Origin: Bacillota bacterium
GTDB lineage: Bacteria > Bacillota > Clostridia > Lachnospirales > Lachnospiraceae
NCBI GenBank assembly: GCA_023419655.1
Contig: JAEZXP010000211.1
Coordinates: 1 to 10,971 of the forward strand
Direction of reading: 5' to 3'
Length of the DNA stretch: 10,971 bases
Shown: positions 1-6,205 of the stretch, piece by piece
How the letters are laid out: the number at the start of each line of letters is the position of its first letter
How positions within the stretch are numbered: the first letter of the stretch is position 1
The notes under the pieces: model-generated
Seen by the model: only the letters and a program-made list of their open reading frames with translations
Told to the model about the DNA's origin: nothing
Database searches by the model: none
Position numbers and translations under genes: made by a program

Positions 1-103
1 AAACTAGTAAGGCCCCTTGAAGACGACAAGGTAGATAGGACAGAGGTGGAAGTGTGGTAACACATGTAGCTGACTGTTACTAATAGGCCGAGGGCTTGAC
101 CTA
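1..103 (+). rRNA. 23S ribosomal RNA, 3' end (partial)
   Basis: The window opens inside the 3'-terminal domain of 23S rRNA. The conserved GGCCCCTTGAAGACGACAAG block is present, followed by the TACTAATAGGCCGAGGGC segment and the terminal CTTGACC, which normally pairs with the 5' end of the molecule. The mature 3' end is placed near 103 by this conserved tail, so the exact base is uncertain by a few nucleotides. The gene continues beyond the left edge. Only about 58 nt separate it from the first tRNA, which is too little for the roughly 117-nt 5S gene. Confidence 0.96.
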
Positions 104-161
104 AAAAAGGTTTGAATACAGTGGATGTGTTTTTCTGTGTGTAGAAATGTGCTTATTAAGT

Positions 162-235
162 GGCCCAGTGGCGCAGTTGGTTAGAGCGCCGCCCTGTCAC
201 GGCGGAGGTCGAGGGTTCGAGTCCCTTCTGGGTCG
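162..235 (+). tRNA. tRNA-Asp (GTC)
   Basis: A complete 74-nt cloverleaf. The acceptor stem GGCCCAG pairs with CTGGGTC (one G-T pair), the anticodon stem CCGCC/GGCGG encloses loop CTGTCAC, and the T-arm is GAGGG-TTCGAGT-CCCTT. The anticodon GTC (196-198) reads GAC and GAT. The discriminator base is G, as expected for aspartate. No CCA is encoded (GTAAAA follows), so the CCA end must be added after transcription. It is the first tRNA after the 23S gene and probably shares its transcript. Confidence 0.98.
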
Positions 236-245
236 TAAAATTTAC

Positions 246-274
246 TTTAATTGATGGATAGCGTATGCTATAAT
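246..274 (+). promoter_or_regulatory. possible internal promoter before tRNA-Val
   Basis: The spacer between tRNA-Asp and tRNA-Val has a perfect TATAAT at 269-274 preceded by TGC (266-268), an extended -10. A weak -35-like TTTAAT (246-251) lies 17 bp upstream. It could give the distal tRNAs expression independent of the rRNA promoter. The spacer is AT-rich, so a chance match is possible. Confidence 0.35.
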
Positions 275-342
275 AATTTATTATGATGCGAAACAATAAT
301 TTCAAGGAATGAAATGTGTTACTTCGTGCATAATAATCCCAT

Positions 343-415
343 GGGATCTTAGCTCAGCTGGGAGAGCACCTGCCTTACAAGCAGGGGGTCATAGGTTCGA
401 GCCCTATAGGTCCCA
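343..415 (+). tRNA. tRNA-Val (TAC)
   Basis: A complete 73-nt cloverleaf. Acceptor stem GGGATCT pairs with AGGTCCC (one T-G pair), and anticodon stem CCTGC/GCAGG encloses CTTACAA. The anticodon TAC (376-378) reads GTN codons, chiefly GTA and GTG. The T-arm is ATAGG-TTCGAGC-CCTAT and the discriminator is A. CCA is not encoded (TTAAA follows). It is second in the post-rRNA cluster. Confidence 0.98.
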
Positions 416-439
416 TTAAAACGTTTTATTTTGTTTGAT

Positions 440-456
440 GCCGATGTGGCTCAATT
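440..456 (+). repeat. duplicated 5' fragment of tRNA-Thr
   Basis: GCCGATGTGGCTCAATT at 440-456 is identical to bases 1-17 of the intact tRNA-Thr gene at 537-553. With the preceding T the direct repeat is 18 bp (439-456 and 536-553). After base 456 the match ends abruptly, and nothing downstream completes a cloverleaf. This is a truncated tRNA relic, not a gene. It may come from unequal exchange or slippage in the cluster, or from insertion of the 79 bp between the copies. Confidence 0.85.
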
Positions 457-535
457 CTTAATCAAAATTTCTTACAAAATTTTGATAGGCGGAGTAGTCG
501 GGCGGAGCACGAAGCTCTGCAGTTAAGTTTTTAGT
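457..535. other. 79-bp segment between the tRNA-Thr repeats, with two hairpins
   Basis: This segment lies exactly between the two copies of the 18-bp tRNA-Thr repeat. It contains a perfect 10-bp inverted repeat (ATCAAAATTT 461-470 with 477-486, 6-nt loop). A 7-bp GC-rich hairpin follows (GCGGAGC 502-508 with GCTCTGC 514-520, one G-T pair, loop ACGAA). Neither has a T-run, so neither is a terminator. They could be processing structures in the tRNA precursor or the body of a very small inserted element. No ORF or transposase remnant is visible. Confidence 0.6.
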
Positions 536-536
536 T

Positions 537-609
537 GCCGATGTGGCTCAATTGGCAGAGCAGCTGACTTGTAATCAGCAGGTTATCGGTTCGAGTCCGA
601 TCATCGGCT
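537..609 (+). tRNA. tRNA-Thr (TGT)
   Basis: A complete 73-nt cloverleaf. Acceptor stem GCCGATG pairs with CATCGGC, and anticodon stem GCTGA/TCAGC encloses CTTGTAA. The anticodon TGT reads ACA and probably other ACN codons. The T-arm is ATCGG-TTCGAGT-CCGAT and the discriminator is T. CCA is not encoded. Its first 17 nt are duplicated at 440-456. Confidence 0.98.
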
Positions 610-610
610 T

Positions 611-628
611 TCAACATTTTAATGTTGA
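611..628. repeat. 8-bp hairpin between tRNA-Thr and tRNA-Tyr
   Basis: TCAACATT (611-618) and AATGTTGA (621-628) form a perfect inverted repeat around TT, just after the tRNA-Thr 3' end. There is no following T-run, so it is not a terminator. It may guide processing of the tRNA precursor. Confidence 0.5.
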
Positions 629-646
629 GATTAGAATATAGAATAT

Positions 647-728
647 GGATGGATACCCAAGTGGCCAAAGGGGGCAGACTGTAAATCTGTTAGCGACGCT
701 TTCGAAGGTTCGAATCCTTCTCCATCCA
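647..728 (+). tRNA. tRNA-Tyr (GTA)
   Basis: A class II tRNA of 82 nt with the long variable arm expected for bacterial tyrosine tRNA. Acceptor stem GGATGGA pairs with TCCATCC, and anticodon stem GCAGA/TCTGT encloses CTGTAAA. The anticodon is GTA (681-683). A variable arm of about 13 nt (TTAGCGACGCTTT region) precedes T-arm GAAGG-TTCGAAT-CCTTC. The discriminator is A and CCA is not encoded. Confidence 0.97.
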
Positions 729-787
729 CTTGGCTTATGCCAGAACGTTCGTCACGCAATCGGATTGTAGGCGAACATAACAAATGT

Positions 788-861
<74 letters not shown>

Positions 862-923
862 TTTAATCATTAGCCTCATATGGAAGACAGTGATACACCT
901 TCTAAGGAGATGAAGAATACCAT

Positions 924-996
<73 letters not shown>

Positions 997-1027
997 TTTT
1001 TCTTTTATCACATTATGAAAGAAAAAT

Positions 1028-1100
1028 GGGACATTAGCTCAGGCGGTAGAGCACTTGACTTTTAATCAAGTTGTCCGGGGTTCGAATCCCCGATGTCTCA
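1028..1100 (+). tRNA. tRNA-Lys (TTT)
   Basis: A complete 73-nt cloverleaf. Acceptor stem GGGACAT pairs with ATGTCTC (one G-T pair), and anticodon stem CTTGA/TCAAG encloses CTTTTAA. The anticodon TTT (1061-1063) reads AAA and AAG. The T-arm is CGGGG-TTCGAAT-CCCCG and the discriminator is A. CCA is not encoded. It is the last tRNA of the cluster, 16 nt before the terminator stem. Confidence 0.98.
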
Positions 1101-1116
1101 TACTGTAATTATTGTA

Positions 1117-1147
1117 GGAACTCTTGTAATGAAGGGTTTCTATTTTT
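1117..1147 (+). terminator. intrinsic terminator of the rRNA-tRNA operon
   Basis: GGAACTCTT (1117-1125) pairs with AAGGGTTTC (1132-1140) over 9 bp, including two G-T pairs, around the loop GTAATG. TATTTTT follows directly. The position just after the last tRNA fits the end of the rRNA-tRNA transcript. Confidence 0.8.
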
Positions 1148-1169
1148 CTGTCTAAAAGACAGGTATCAA

Positions 1170-1198
1170 TTGACAGGATGACACAAGAGGATTACGAT
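1170..1198 (+). promoter_or_regulatory. possible promoter of an unidentified short transcript
   Basis: A perfect -35 box TTGACA (1170-1175) is followed after 17 bp by TACGAT (1193-1198), a 4/6 match to the -10 box. Transcription would start near 1205. Nothing downstream is a clear gene, so this is either a small RNA promoter or a chance match. Confidence 0.35.
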
Positions 1199-1323
1199 GA
1201 TATCGTTGTTGATAAGATGATAAATTTTTTATGGTAATGTGGATTCATGGGAAAATCACGGTCTTTTTTAAAAGGAGTATCAATTGATAGTTGCCATAAA
1301 TCCTATTTTATTGTATATTAAAT

Positions 1324-1347
1324 AAGGTATTCGCTTGCGGATACCTT
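1324..1347. repeat. 11-bp hairpin
   Basis: AAGGTATTCGC (1324-1334) pairs with GCGGATACCTT (1337-1347) with one T-G pair and a minimal TT turn. It is stable but has no T-run on the plus side. On the minus side only TATTTAA follows, so terminator function is doubtful. Confidence 0.55.
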
Positions 1348-1457
1348 GATAAAGTAGCGGACTTCCAAGACAGGACAACTTATAGCCATTTGCATCTACA
1401 GTAAGCAGCTCCGGTCAAGGAAAACAAAACATATAATATCCGCGATAAGCTGATTAG

Positions 1458-1526
1458 TCCATGGGAATTAATGCATTTTATATGACATGCCTTTTAGTCA
1501 TAATAAAATGTAGGGATTTCCATGGA
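1458..1526. repeat. 69-nt imperfect inverted repeat
   Basis: The outer arms TCCATGG (1458-1464) and CCATGGA (1520-1526) match perfectly, and AAT/ATT continues after one mismatch. The inner arms CATTTTATATGAC (1474-1486) and GTCATAATAAAATG (1497-1510) match with a single-base bulge. About 5 unpaired nt on each side separate the two blocks, and the apical loop is about 10 nt. This is either a long hairpin in RNA or a miniature inverted-repeat element. No target-site duplication is obvious. Confidence 0.65.
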
Positions 1527-1538
1527 TAAGTGCAACGC

Positions 1539-1565
1539 GAACTCACAAGCTTTGCTTGTGAGTTC
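1539..1565. repeat. perfect 12-bp stem-loop
   Basis: GAACTCACAAGC (1539-1550) and GCTTGTGAGTTC (1554-1565) are perfect reverse complements around TTT. There is no following T-run on either strand, so it does not look like an intrinsic terminator. It lies 18 bp before the first TGATATAAT element upstream of tkt. Confidence 0.8.
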
Positions 1566-1582
1566 CTAATCTGCTTAATTCA

Positions 1583-1591
1583 TGATATAAT
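1583..1591 (+). promoter_or_regulatory. upstream extended -10 promoter of tkt (P1)
   Basis: TGATATAAT (1583-1591) combines an extended TGn with a perfect TATAAT. The best -35 at 17 bp is only TTCCTA (1563-1568). Transcription would begin near 1598, inside the hairpin at 1590-1609, leaving a leader of about 115 nt. Confidence 0.5.
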
Positions 1592-1609
1592 GAACGCTAA
1601 AGCGTTCAT
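1590..1609. repeat. 9-bp stem-loop
   Basis: ATGAACGCT (1590-1598) and AGCGTTCAT (1601-1609) are perfect reverse complements around AA. The stem abuts the P1 -10 box, so it could act as a DNA operator or as RNA structure at the very start of the P1 transcript. Confidence 0.7.
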
Positions 1610-1613
1610 ATGG

Positions 1614-1632
1614 CAAGTTACTTCGTAACTTG
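1614..1632. repeat. 8-bp stem-loop
   Basis: CAAGTTAC (1614-1621) and GTAACTTG (1625-1632) are perfect reverse complements around TTC. A weaker 5-bp stem TGTCC/GGACA (1637-1641 and 1650-1654) follows. Both lie between the two promoter elements of tkt. Confidence 0.7.
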
Positions 1633-1641
1633 AATATGTCC

Positions 1642-1669
1642 TGGAAAACGGACAGAATTATGATATAAT
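1642..1669 (+). promoter_or_regulatory. proximal promoter of tkt (P2)
   Basis: A second TGATATAAT (1661-1669) gives an extended and perfect -10 box. TGGAAA (1642-1647), a 4/6 -35 match, lies 16 bp upstream of the TATAAT. Transcription near 1676 would give a leader of about 38 nt that includes AGGAGG. This is the more likely main promoter of tkt. Confidence 0.65.
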
Positions 1670-1713
1670 AATTGCTTTTTTTGAGAACATTATAGTTTAA
1701 AGGAGGAAATACA

Positions 1714-3696
1714 ATGAGCAATATTGATACAATGTCAGTAAATGCTATCCGAGTTTTATCCGCAGATGGCGTACAGAAAGCCAATTCAGGACATCCGGGG
1801 CTTCCCCTTGGAGCCGCAGCGATGGCGTATGAGTTATGGGCAAAACATATGAAGCATAACCCGGCAAATCCAAAATGGCATAACAGGGATCGGTTCGTAT
1901 TATCCGGTGGACATGGTTCTATGCTGTTATATTCTTTATTACATTTATTCGGATATGGTCTCACATCAGAGGATTTGTCACAGTTTAGACAGGACGGCTC
2001 TTTGACCCCCGGACATCCTGAATATGGACATACGGTTGGTGTGGAAGCAACAACAGGTCCTCTGGGAGCAGGTATGGCGATGTCAGTAGGTATGGCAATG
2101 GCCGAAGCTCACCTTGGAGCAAAGTTTAACAAAGAGGGATATCCTGTCGTTGACCACTATACCTTTGTTCTTGGCGGAGACGGCTGTATGATGGAGGGTA
2201 TTACGTCAGAAGCCATGTCTTTAGCAGGAACCCTGGGATTAGGTAAATTAATTGTACTGTATGATTCCAATAAGATATCCATTGAGGGTGATACAGATAT
2301 TGCATTTACGGAAGATGTTAAGAAAAGATTCGAAGCATATGGCTTCCAGACCCTTGTGGTTGAGGATGGTAACAATCTTGAAGAAATCGGTGCTGCAATT
2401 GAGGCTGCTAAGGCAGACCTTACCAGACCGTCTATGATTACGGTTAAGACGAAGATTGGTTTCGGCAGCCCCAGAGAGGGAATGGCAAGTGCCCATGGTG
2501 AGCCTTTAGGAGCGGATAATATTAAATCCTTAAGGGAGAAGCTTGGCTGGACCAGTGAGACTGCATTTGAAGTTCCTGAAGAGATTTATGAGAATTATAA
2601 AGCGATAGCTGCAAAGAATGCAAAGGTTGAAGAAGAGTGGAATCAGCTTTTTGACCGCTACTGCAAGGAAAATCCTGAGATGAAGAAGTTATGGGACCAG
2701 TATCATGATGAAAATGCAGCTAAGAATTTATTAGATAATGAAGAGTTCTGGGCATTTGATGACAAGCCGGAAGCAACCAGAAATCTTTCCGGTGTTGTAA
2801 TTAACCGTATTAAGAACTTCCTTCCTAACTTTATTGGAGGAAGTGCAGACCTTTCACCTTCTACCAAGACTTTTATGAAGGACGAGGGTTCTTTCTCAAA
2901 GGACAATTATGCCGGACGCAACCTGCATTTTGGTGTAAGAGAGCTGGCCATGGCAGGAATCGGCAACGGCATGGCGCTTCATGGCGGGTTAAGACCTTAT
3001 GTTTCAACCTTCTTTGTATTCAGCGATTATGTAAAGCCGATGGCAAGACTGGCCGCACTGATGGGATTGCCTCTGACCTACGTATTAACCCATGACAGTA
3101 TCGGTGTAGGAGAAGACGGTCCTACCCATGAGCCGATTGAGCAGCTGGCAATGCTTCGTGCGATGCCTAACTTTACCGTATACCGTCCTGCTGATGCAAC
3201 AGAGTGTATTGCTGCGTGGTATTATGCTATAACCTCTACGAAGACACCGACGGCACTGGTTCTGTCCCGTCAGAATCTTCCTCAGCTGGAAGGCTCCTCT
3301 AAGGATGCATTAAAGGGTGCTTATGTTATTTCTGATTCTAAGAAGGAAGTACCGGATGCAATTATTATTGGAACCGGCTCAGAAGTACAGCTGGGAATCG
3401 GTGCACAGAAAGAGCTGTTAAAGGAAGGAATTGACGTAAGAGTCGTTAGTATGCCTTCCATGGATATATTCGAAGAACAGTCAGCACAGTACAAGGAAAG
3501 CGTACTTCCTAAGAATGTAAGAGCCAGAGTAGCGGTAGAAGCTTTATCCTATTTCGGATGGGATAAATATGTTGGCCTGGATGGAACCACGGTTGCGATG
3601 AACAGCTTCGGAGCTTCTGCACCGGCGAATATTCTCTTTGAGAAATTTGGCTTTACCGTTGAGAACGTAGTAAAGGCTGTAAAGGACGTACTATAA
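1714..3696 (+). CDS. tkt: transketolase
   Basis: This 660-residue cytoplasmic enzyme uses thiamine diphosphate to move two-carbon ketol units between sugar phosphates in the non-oxidative pentose phosphate pathway. It is the full-length single-chain type; the family usually runs about 650-670 residues. Visible landmarks are SGHPG with His27, GGHGS with His67, and the cofactor motif beginning GGDG (154-157) and closing with YDSN (Asn186). FGVRE carries the cofactor-activating Glu410. LTHDSIGVGEDGPTHEP carries His460 and His472, followed by the C-terminal domain with GASAP at 633-637. The ATG start has AGGAGG 7 nt upstream, and the match to the family begins within the first ten residues. No transaldolase or other pathway gene adjoins it. 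It stands alone between its promoter elements and its terminator, so it is probably monocistronic. No key residue is missing. Confidence 0.98.
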   Translation: MSNIDTMSVNAIRVLSADGVQKANSGHPGLPLGAAAMAYELWAKHMKHNPANPKWHNRDRFVLSGGHGSMLLYSLLHLFGYGLTSEDLSQFRQDGSLTPGHPEYGHTVGVEATTGPLGAGMAMSVGMAMAEAHLGAKFNKEGYPVVDHYTFVLGGDGCMMEGITSEAMSLAGTLGLGKLIVLYDSNKISIEGDTDIAFTEDVKKRFEAYGFQTLVVEDGNNLEEIGAAIEAAKADLTRPSMITVKTKIGFGSPREGMASAHGEPLGADNIKSLREKLGWTSETAFEVPEEIYENYKAIAAKNAKVEEEWNQLFDRYCKENPEMKKLWDQYHDENAAKNLLDNEEFWAFDDKPEATRNLSGVVINRIKNFLPNFIGGSADLSPSTKTFMKDEGSFSKDNYAGRNLHFGVRELAMAGIGNGMALHGGLRPYVSTFFVFSDYVKPMARLAALMGLPLTYVLTHDSIGVGEDGPTHEPIEQLAMLRAMPNFTVYRPADATECIAAWYYAITSTKTPTALVLSRQNLPQLEGSSKDALKGAYVISDSKKEVPDAIIIGTGSEVQLGIGAQKELLKEGIDVRVVSMPSMDIFEEQSAQYKESVLPKNVRARVAVEALSYFGWDKYVGLDGTTVAMNSFGASAPANILFEKFGFTVENVVKAVKDVL

Positions 3697-3774
3697 TAAG
3701 AACAGCGTAAGCGAAATCCATTTATACAGGATAGATGAAGCTATTTTGCAAGATAATATAGGAACAATAAGATT

Positions 3775-3805
3775 ATGCGACCAGATTTGCTGGTCGCATT
3801 TTTTT
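3775..3805 (+). terminator. intrinsic terminator of tkt
   Basis: ATGCGACCAG (3775-3784) pairs perfectly with CTGGTCGCAT (3790-3799) around ATTTG, and an unbroken T-run reaches 3805. It lies about 80 nt after the tkt stop and isolates tkt from the two-component genes. Confidence 0.93.
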
Positions 3806-3888
3806 GCAGCCGATTCCTCTTTCCTTATATATGTTGCTGCTTAGGCATCATTATCTGCATTTTTAATGAAATTCTAATATGCTATCTG

Positions 3889-3917
3889 TTGAAAAATTTA
3901 TCGTCTAAAGATACAAT
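3889..3917 (+). promoter_or_regulatory. sigma-A promoter of the two-component operon
   Basis: TTGAAA (3889-3894) and TACAAT (3912-3917) are separated by exactly 17 bp, each a 5/6 match to consensus. Transcription would begin near 3924, 45 nt before the GTG start. No terminator lies between the two genes that follow, so they probably share this promoter. Confidence 0.8.
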
Positions 3918-3968
3918 AAGATACAGATAATAATATAAGAATAATGGATTAAAGGGAGGGAAAAACAG

Positions 3969-4646
3969 GTGGCAAAGATTTTGATAGTGGAAGACGAATT
4001 AAAAATCGCAAGATTTCTGGAGCTGGAATTGAAGCATGAGGGCTATGAGGTGCTGATTGCAGGCGATGGAAGAGGAGGACTTGAAAAGGCTTTAAAAGAA
4101 AATGTGGATTTGGTTATATTGGATATTATGCTGCCGGGATTAAACGGAATTGAAGTATGCCGCAGAATTCGTCTGGAATCCCAGGTTCCCATAATAATGC
4201 TTACGGCAAAGGACGATGTATCCGACAAAGTGGCAGGATTGGATACCGGCGCAGACGACTATATGACGAAGCCCTTTGCAATAGAAGAATTACTTGCAAG
4301 AATCCGTGTGGCGCTTAACAGAAAGAAAAGCAATAAGGAGCCTAAGCTGGAGAATCTGGAGATTGGTGATTTAAAGCTGAATATTGCAAGCCGGAGCGCC
4401 TATTATAAAGAGGAAGAACTGGCTCTTACAAAGAAGGAATATGAGCTCTTGGAGTATATGATTCGTAATAAGAATATTGTGCTAAGCAGAGAGCAGCTGC
4501 TGAATCATGTATGGGATTATGAGTATTTTGGCGATACCAATGTGGTAGATGTATATATCCGGTATTTAAGGCAGAAAGTTGATGAGAAATATGGAATTCA
4601 CTTAATATCAACCGTCCGCGGAGTCGGGTATATAATTAAGGATTGA
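3969..4646 (+). CDS. OmpR/PhoB-family response regulator (ArlR-like)
   Basis: A 225-residue DNA-binding regulator, the output half of a two-component system. The receiver domain (about 1-118) has the acidic pair Glu8-Asp9, the phospho-acceptor Asp52 in LVILDIMLPG, Thr79 and Lys101 in the TKPF motif. The winged-helix effector domain (about 128-225) ends in the typical VVDVYIRYLRQKVD helix and TVRGVGY wing. From memory, the N-terminal stretch resembles Staphylococcus ArlR (FLELEL, DKVAGLDTGADDY, IEELLARIR), but this does not establish the same targets. Translation begins at GTG with GGGAGG about 9 nt upstream; an ATG near 3944 lies before that ribosome site and is not used. The partner kinase starts 54 nt downstream. 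The target genes cannot be deduced from the window. Confidence 0.96.
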   Translation: MAKILIVEDELKIARFLELELKHEGYEVLIAGDGRGGLEKALKENVDLVILDIMLPGLNGIEVCRRIRLESQVPIIMLTAKDDVSDKVAGLDTGADDYMTKPFAIEELLARIRVALNRKKSNKEPKLENLEIGDLKLNIASRSAYYKEEELALTKKEYELLEYMIRNKNIVLSREQLLNHVWDYEYFGDTNVVDVYIRYLRQKVDEKYGIHLISTVRGVGYIIKD

Positions 4647-4700
4647 TAATAAGAAAGCGGGAAACCAATTGAGGAAAAGAAGTGGAGAGAAAGGGATAAT

Positions 4701-6131
4701 ATGAGCTGGGACGATTTTTTAGAAGCGATACGCAAAATATTAGTAAAAATTATTCTCCCTATCCGAACCAAAAGAGAAGAATTCAGAAGTAATTTCAGGT
4801 TATCCATTATGTTTCGAATTTCATTGGGATATCTGAAATTGCTGTTGACCCATGGCCTGTTACTGATGGCCGGAATATTTGTTATCTATATGTATACGGA
4901 GAAAGCGGATTATAGTAATATGTCGGAGGATATCATTGCGTCCATAAGGGAGGCGCAAGGGAGCATATACATTAATCCCTATTATATGCAGGGACTCTCC
5001 ATGAAGATAGAGGATACAGATACAAAGGAAGAGATTTATAATGATATAGCATATCGTCCGACCTCGGATAAGGCTTTTTTTCATGGCATTCACTTTGACA
5101 GAAAAAGTGATAAACATATCTTTGTAATAAATGAAGAGAAGGACTTTTTAGTGGATGGGACATCTTACCGGGCAACCTTTCAATACGACTTAACGGGAAG
5201 CTATCGAAGCTTCTTTTCTATGCTATGGAAGCTGATTATCCTTTATGTAGCCATCGTTGTTCTGATTATCCGAAAGGGAAGAAGAAGCGATGAAAAGATA
5301 TTCGAACCAATCCGGATAATGTCTGCAACGGCGAATCGTCTGACCGTCCATAATCTGAACAGTGAGAGGCTGAATGTGGCAGGAACCCAGAATGAATTAA
5401 GAGACCTGGCGAATATCATTAATCAGATGCTGGATAGGATTGATATCTCTTATGAAAGCCAAAAGCAATTTGTATCGGATGCTTCCCATGAGCTTAGGAC
5501 ACCGATTGCCGTAATTCAGGGATATGCCAACATGCTTGACCGCTGGGGGTCTGAAAATGAAGAGGTATTGGAAGAATCGATTGAAGCGATACAAAATGAA
5601 GCCCGTGCCATGCAGGACTTGGTAGAAAAGCTTTTATTCCTGTCCAGACATGATAAACGAACCTTGAAGCTTCATAAGAAACGGTTTAATGTAAGACCAA
5701 TGGTTGAGGATATGGTGAAGGAGACCAGGCTGCTTGCAAATAATCGTATTATAAGCTGCCCGGTATTAGAGGATGCCGTTGTATATGGCGATGAACAGGC
5801 CTTAAAGCAGGCGATTCGTATCTTTATTGACAATGCGGTGAAATATTCAAGAGATGGGGATGAAATCTCTGTTCTATGTAAGAACCAGAACGGAGATTGT
5901 GTTATTACGGTTCAGGACACCGGAATCGGTATGACAAGAAATGATGTGGAGCATATATTTGACCGTTTTTATCGTTCTGAACATGTAAGAACCCAGAATA
6001 TCAGCGGCCACGGACTGGGGCTGTCATTGGCCAAATTAATCATCCTTGCCCATACCGGCAAGATAAAAGTCCGTACCCAGTTTACAAAGGGAAGCAGCTT
6101 TATCATTACAATCCCGAACCGAAAGTTTTAA
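4701..6131 (+). CDS. membrane sensor histidine kinase (ArlS-like)
   Basis: A 476-residue sensor kinase that phosphorylates itself and passes the phosphate to the regulator encoded just upstream. A basic cytoplasmic N-terminal segment (about 1-43) precedes membrane helix 1 (44-64). An extracellular sensor region of about 108 residues (65-172) matches no ligand-binding fold I recognise. Membrane helix 2 (173-190) leads to a HAMP linker (191-247). The dimerisation domain carries phospho-acceptor His263 in SDASHELRTP. The ATPase domain has the N box (Asn378 in FIDNAVKYS), G1 box DTGIGM (406-411), F box FDRFYR (420-425) and G2 box GHGLGL (436-441). All catalytic motifs are intact. The ATG start has GGAGAG and AAGGG elements 6-17 nt upstream, weaker than those of neighbouring genes. 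The first 40 residues before helix 1 are longer than usual, so a start nearer the helix cannot be excluded. The stimulus is unknown. Confidence 0.96.
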   Translation: MSWDDFLEAIRKILVKIILPIRTKREEFRSNFRLSIMFRISLGYLKLLLTHGLLLMAGIFVIYMYTEKADYSNMSEDIIASIREAQGSIYINPYYMQGLSMKIEDTDTKEEIYNDIAYRPTSDKAFFHGIHFDRKSDKHIFVINEEKDFLVDGTSYRATFQYDLTGSYRSFFSMLWKLIILYVAIVVLIIRKGRRSDEKIFEPIRIMSATANRLTVHNLNSERLNVAGTQNELRDLANIINQMLDRIDISYESQKQFVSDASHELRTPIAVIQGYANMLDRWGSENEEVLEESIEAIQNEARAMQDLVEKLLFLSRHDKRTLKLHKKRFNVRPMVEDMVKETRLLANNRIISCPVLEDAVVYGDEQALKQAIRIFIDNAVKYSRDGDEISVLCKNQNGDCVITVQDTGIGMTRNDVEHIFDRFYRSEHVRTQNISGHGLGLSLAKLIILAHTGKIKVRTQFTKGSSFIITIPNRKF

Positions 6132-6133
6132 TT

Positions 6134-6178
6134 ATAAAAAGGCGTGTTACACGAAATTGTGCAACACGCCATATTTTT
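6134..6178. terminator. bidirectional intrinsic terminator between the kinase and exporter genes
   Basis: GGCGTGTT (6141-6148) pairs perfectly with AACACGCC (6163-6170). After one mismatch CAC/GTG extends the stem, with loop GAAATT. ATATTTTT follows on the plus strand and TTTTTATAA on the minus strand. It serves the converging kinase and ABC transcripts. Confidence 0.9.
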
Positions 6179-6205
6179 GCAGCTGTTTATGAAGGCTCAT
6201 ACGGA

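Larger units (their letters stand above)
1148..1713. other. intergenic region between the tRNA cluster and tkt, rich in inverted repeats
   Basis: These 566 bp contain no credible protein gene; the longest reading frames are a few tens of codons without coding character. In order they hold a small CTGTCT/AGACAG hairpin (1148-1162), a weak promoter-like pair (1170-1198), an 11-bp direct repeat GTATCAATTGA (1163-1173 and 1277-1287) and a hairpin at 1324-1347. A 69-nt imperfect inverted repeat (1458-1526), three perfect hairpins (1539-1632) and two TGATATAAT promoter elements in front of tkt follow. Nothing recognisable as a known riboswitch or T-box was seen. Confidence 0.75.

Noticed and set aside
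747..776. GTTCG...CGAAC nested hairpin between tRNA-Tyr and tRNA-fMet
   Set aside because: The stems are only 4-5 bp with uneven internal loops, so it is too weak to list as a feature.
1148..1162. CTGTCT/AGACAG hairpin as a terminator
   Set aside because: The T-run is on its 5' side and belongs to the tRNA-operon terminator; nothing T-rich follows the stem on either strand.
1247..1321. 24-codon ATG frame in the intergenic region
   Set aside because: There is no ribosome site and no similarity recognised; frames this short are expected by chance.
1284..1325. TTG-started 13-codon frame with AAGGAG upstream
   Set aside because: It is too short, uses a weak start and has no conservation evidence. 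The ribosome-site match is easily due to chance in purine-rich intergenic DNA.
1575..1964. 129-codon minus-strand reading frame over the tkt start
   Set aside because: It overlaps the tkt promoter and first 80 codons in antisense, has no ribosome site or recognisable domain, and cannot coexist with the clear transketolase gene.
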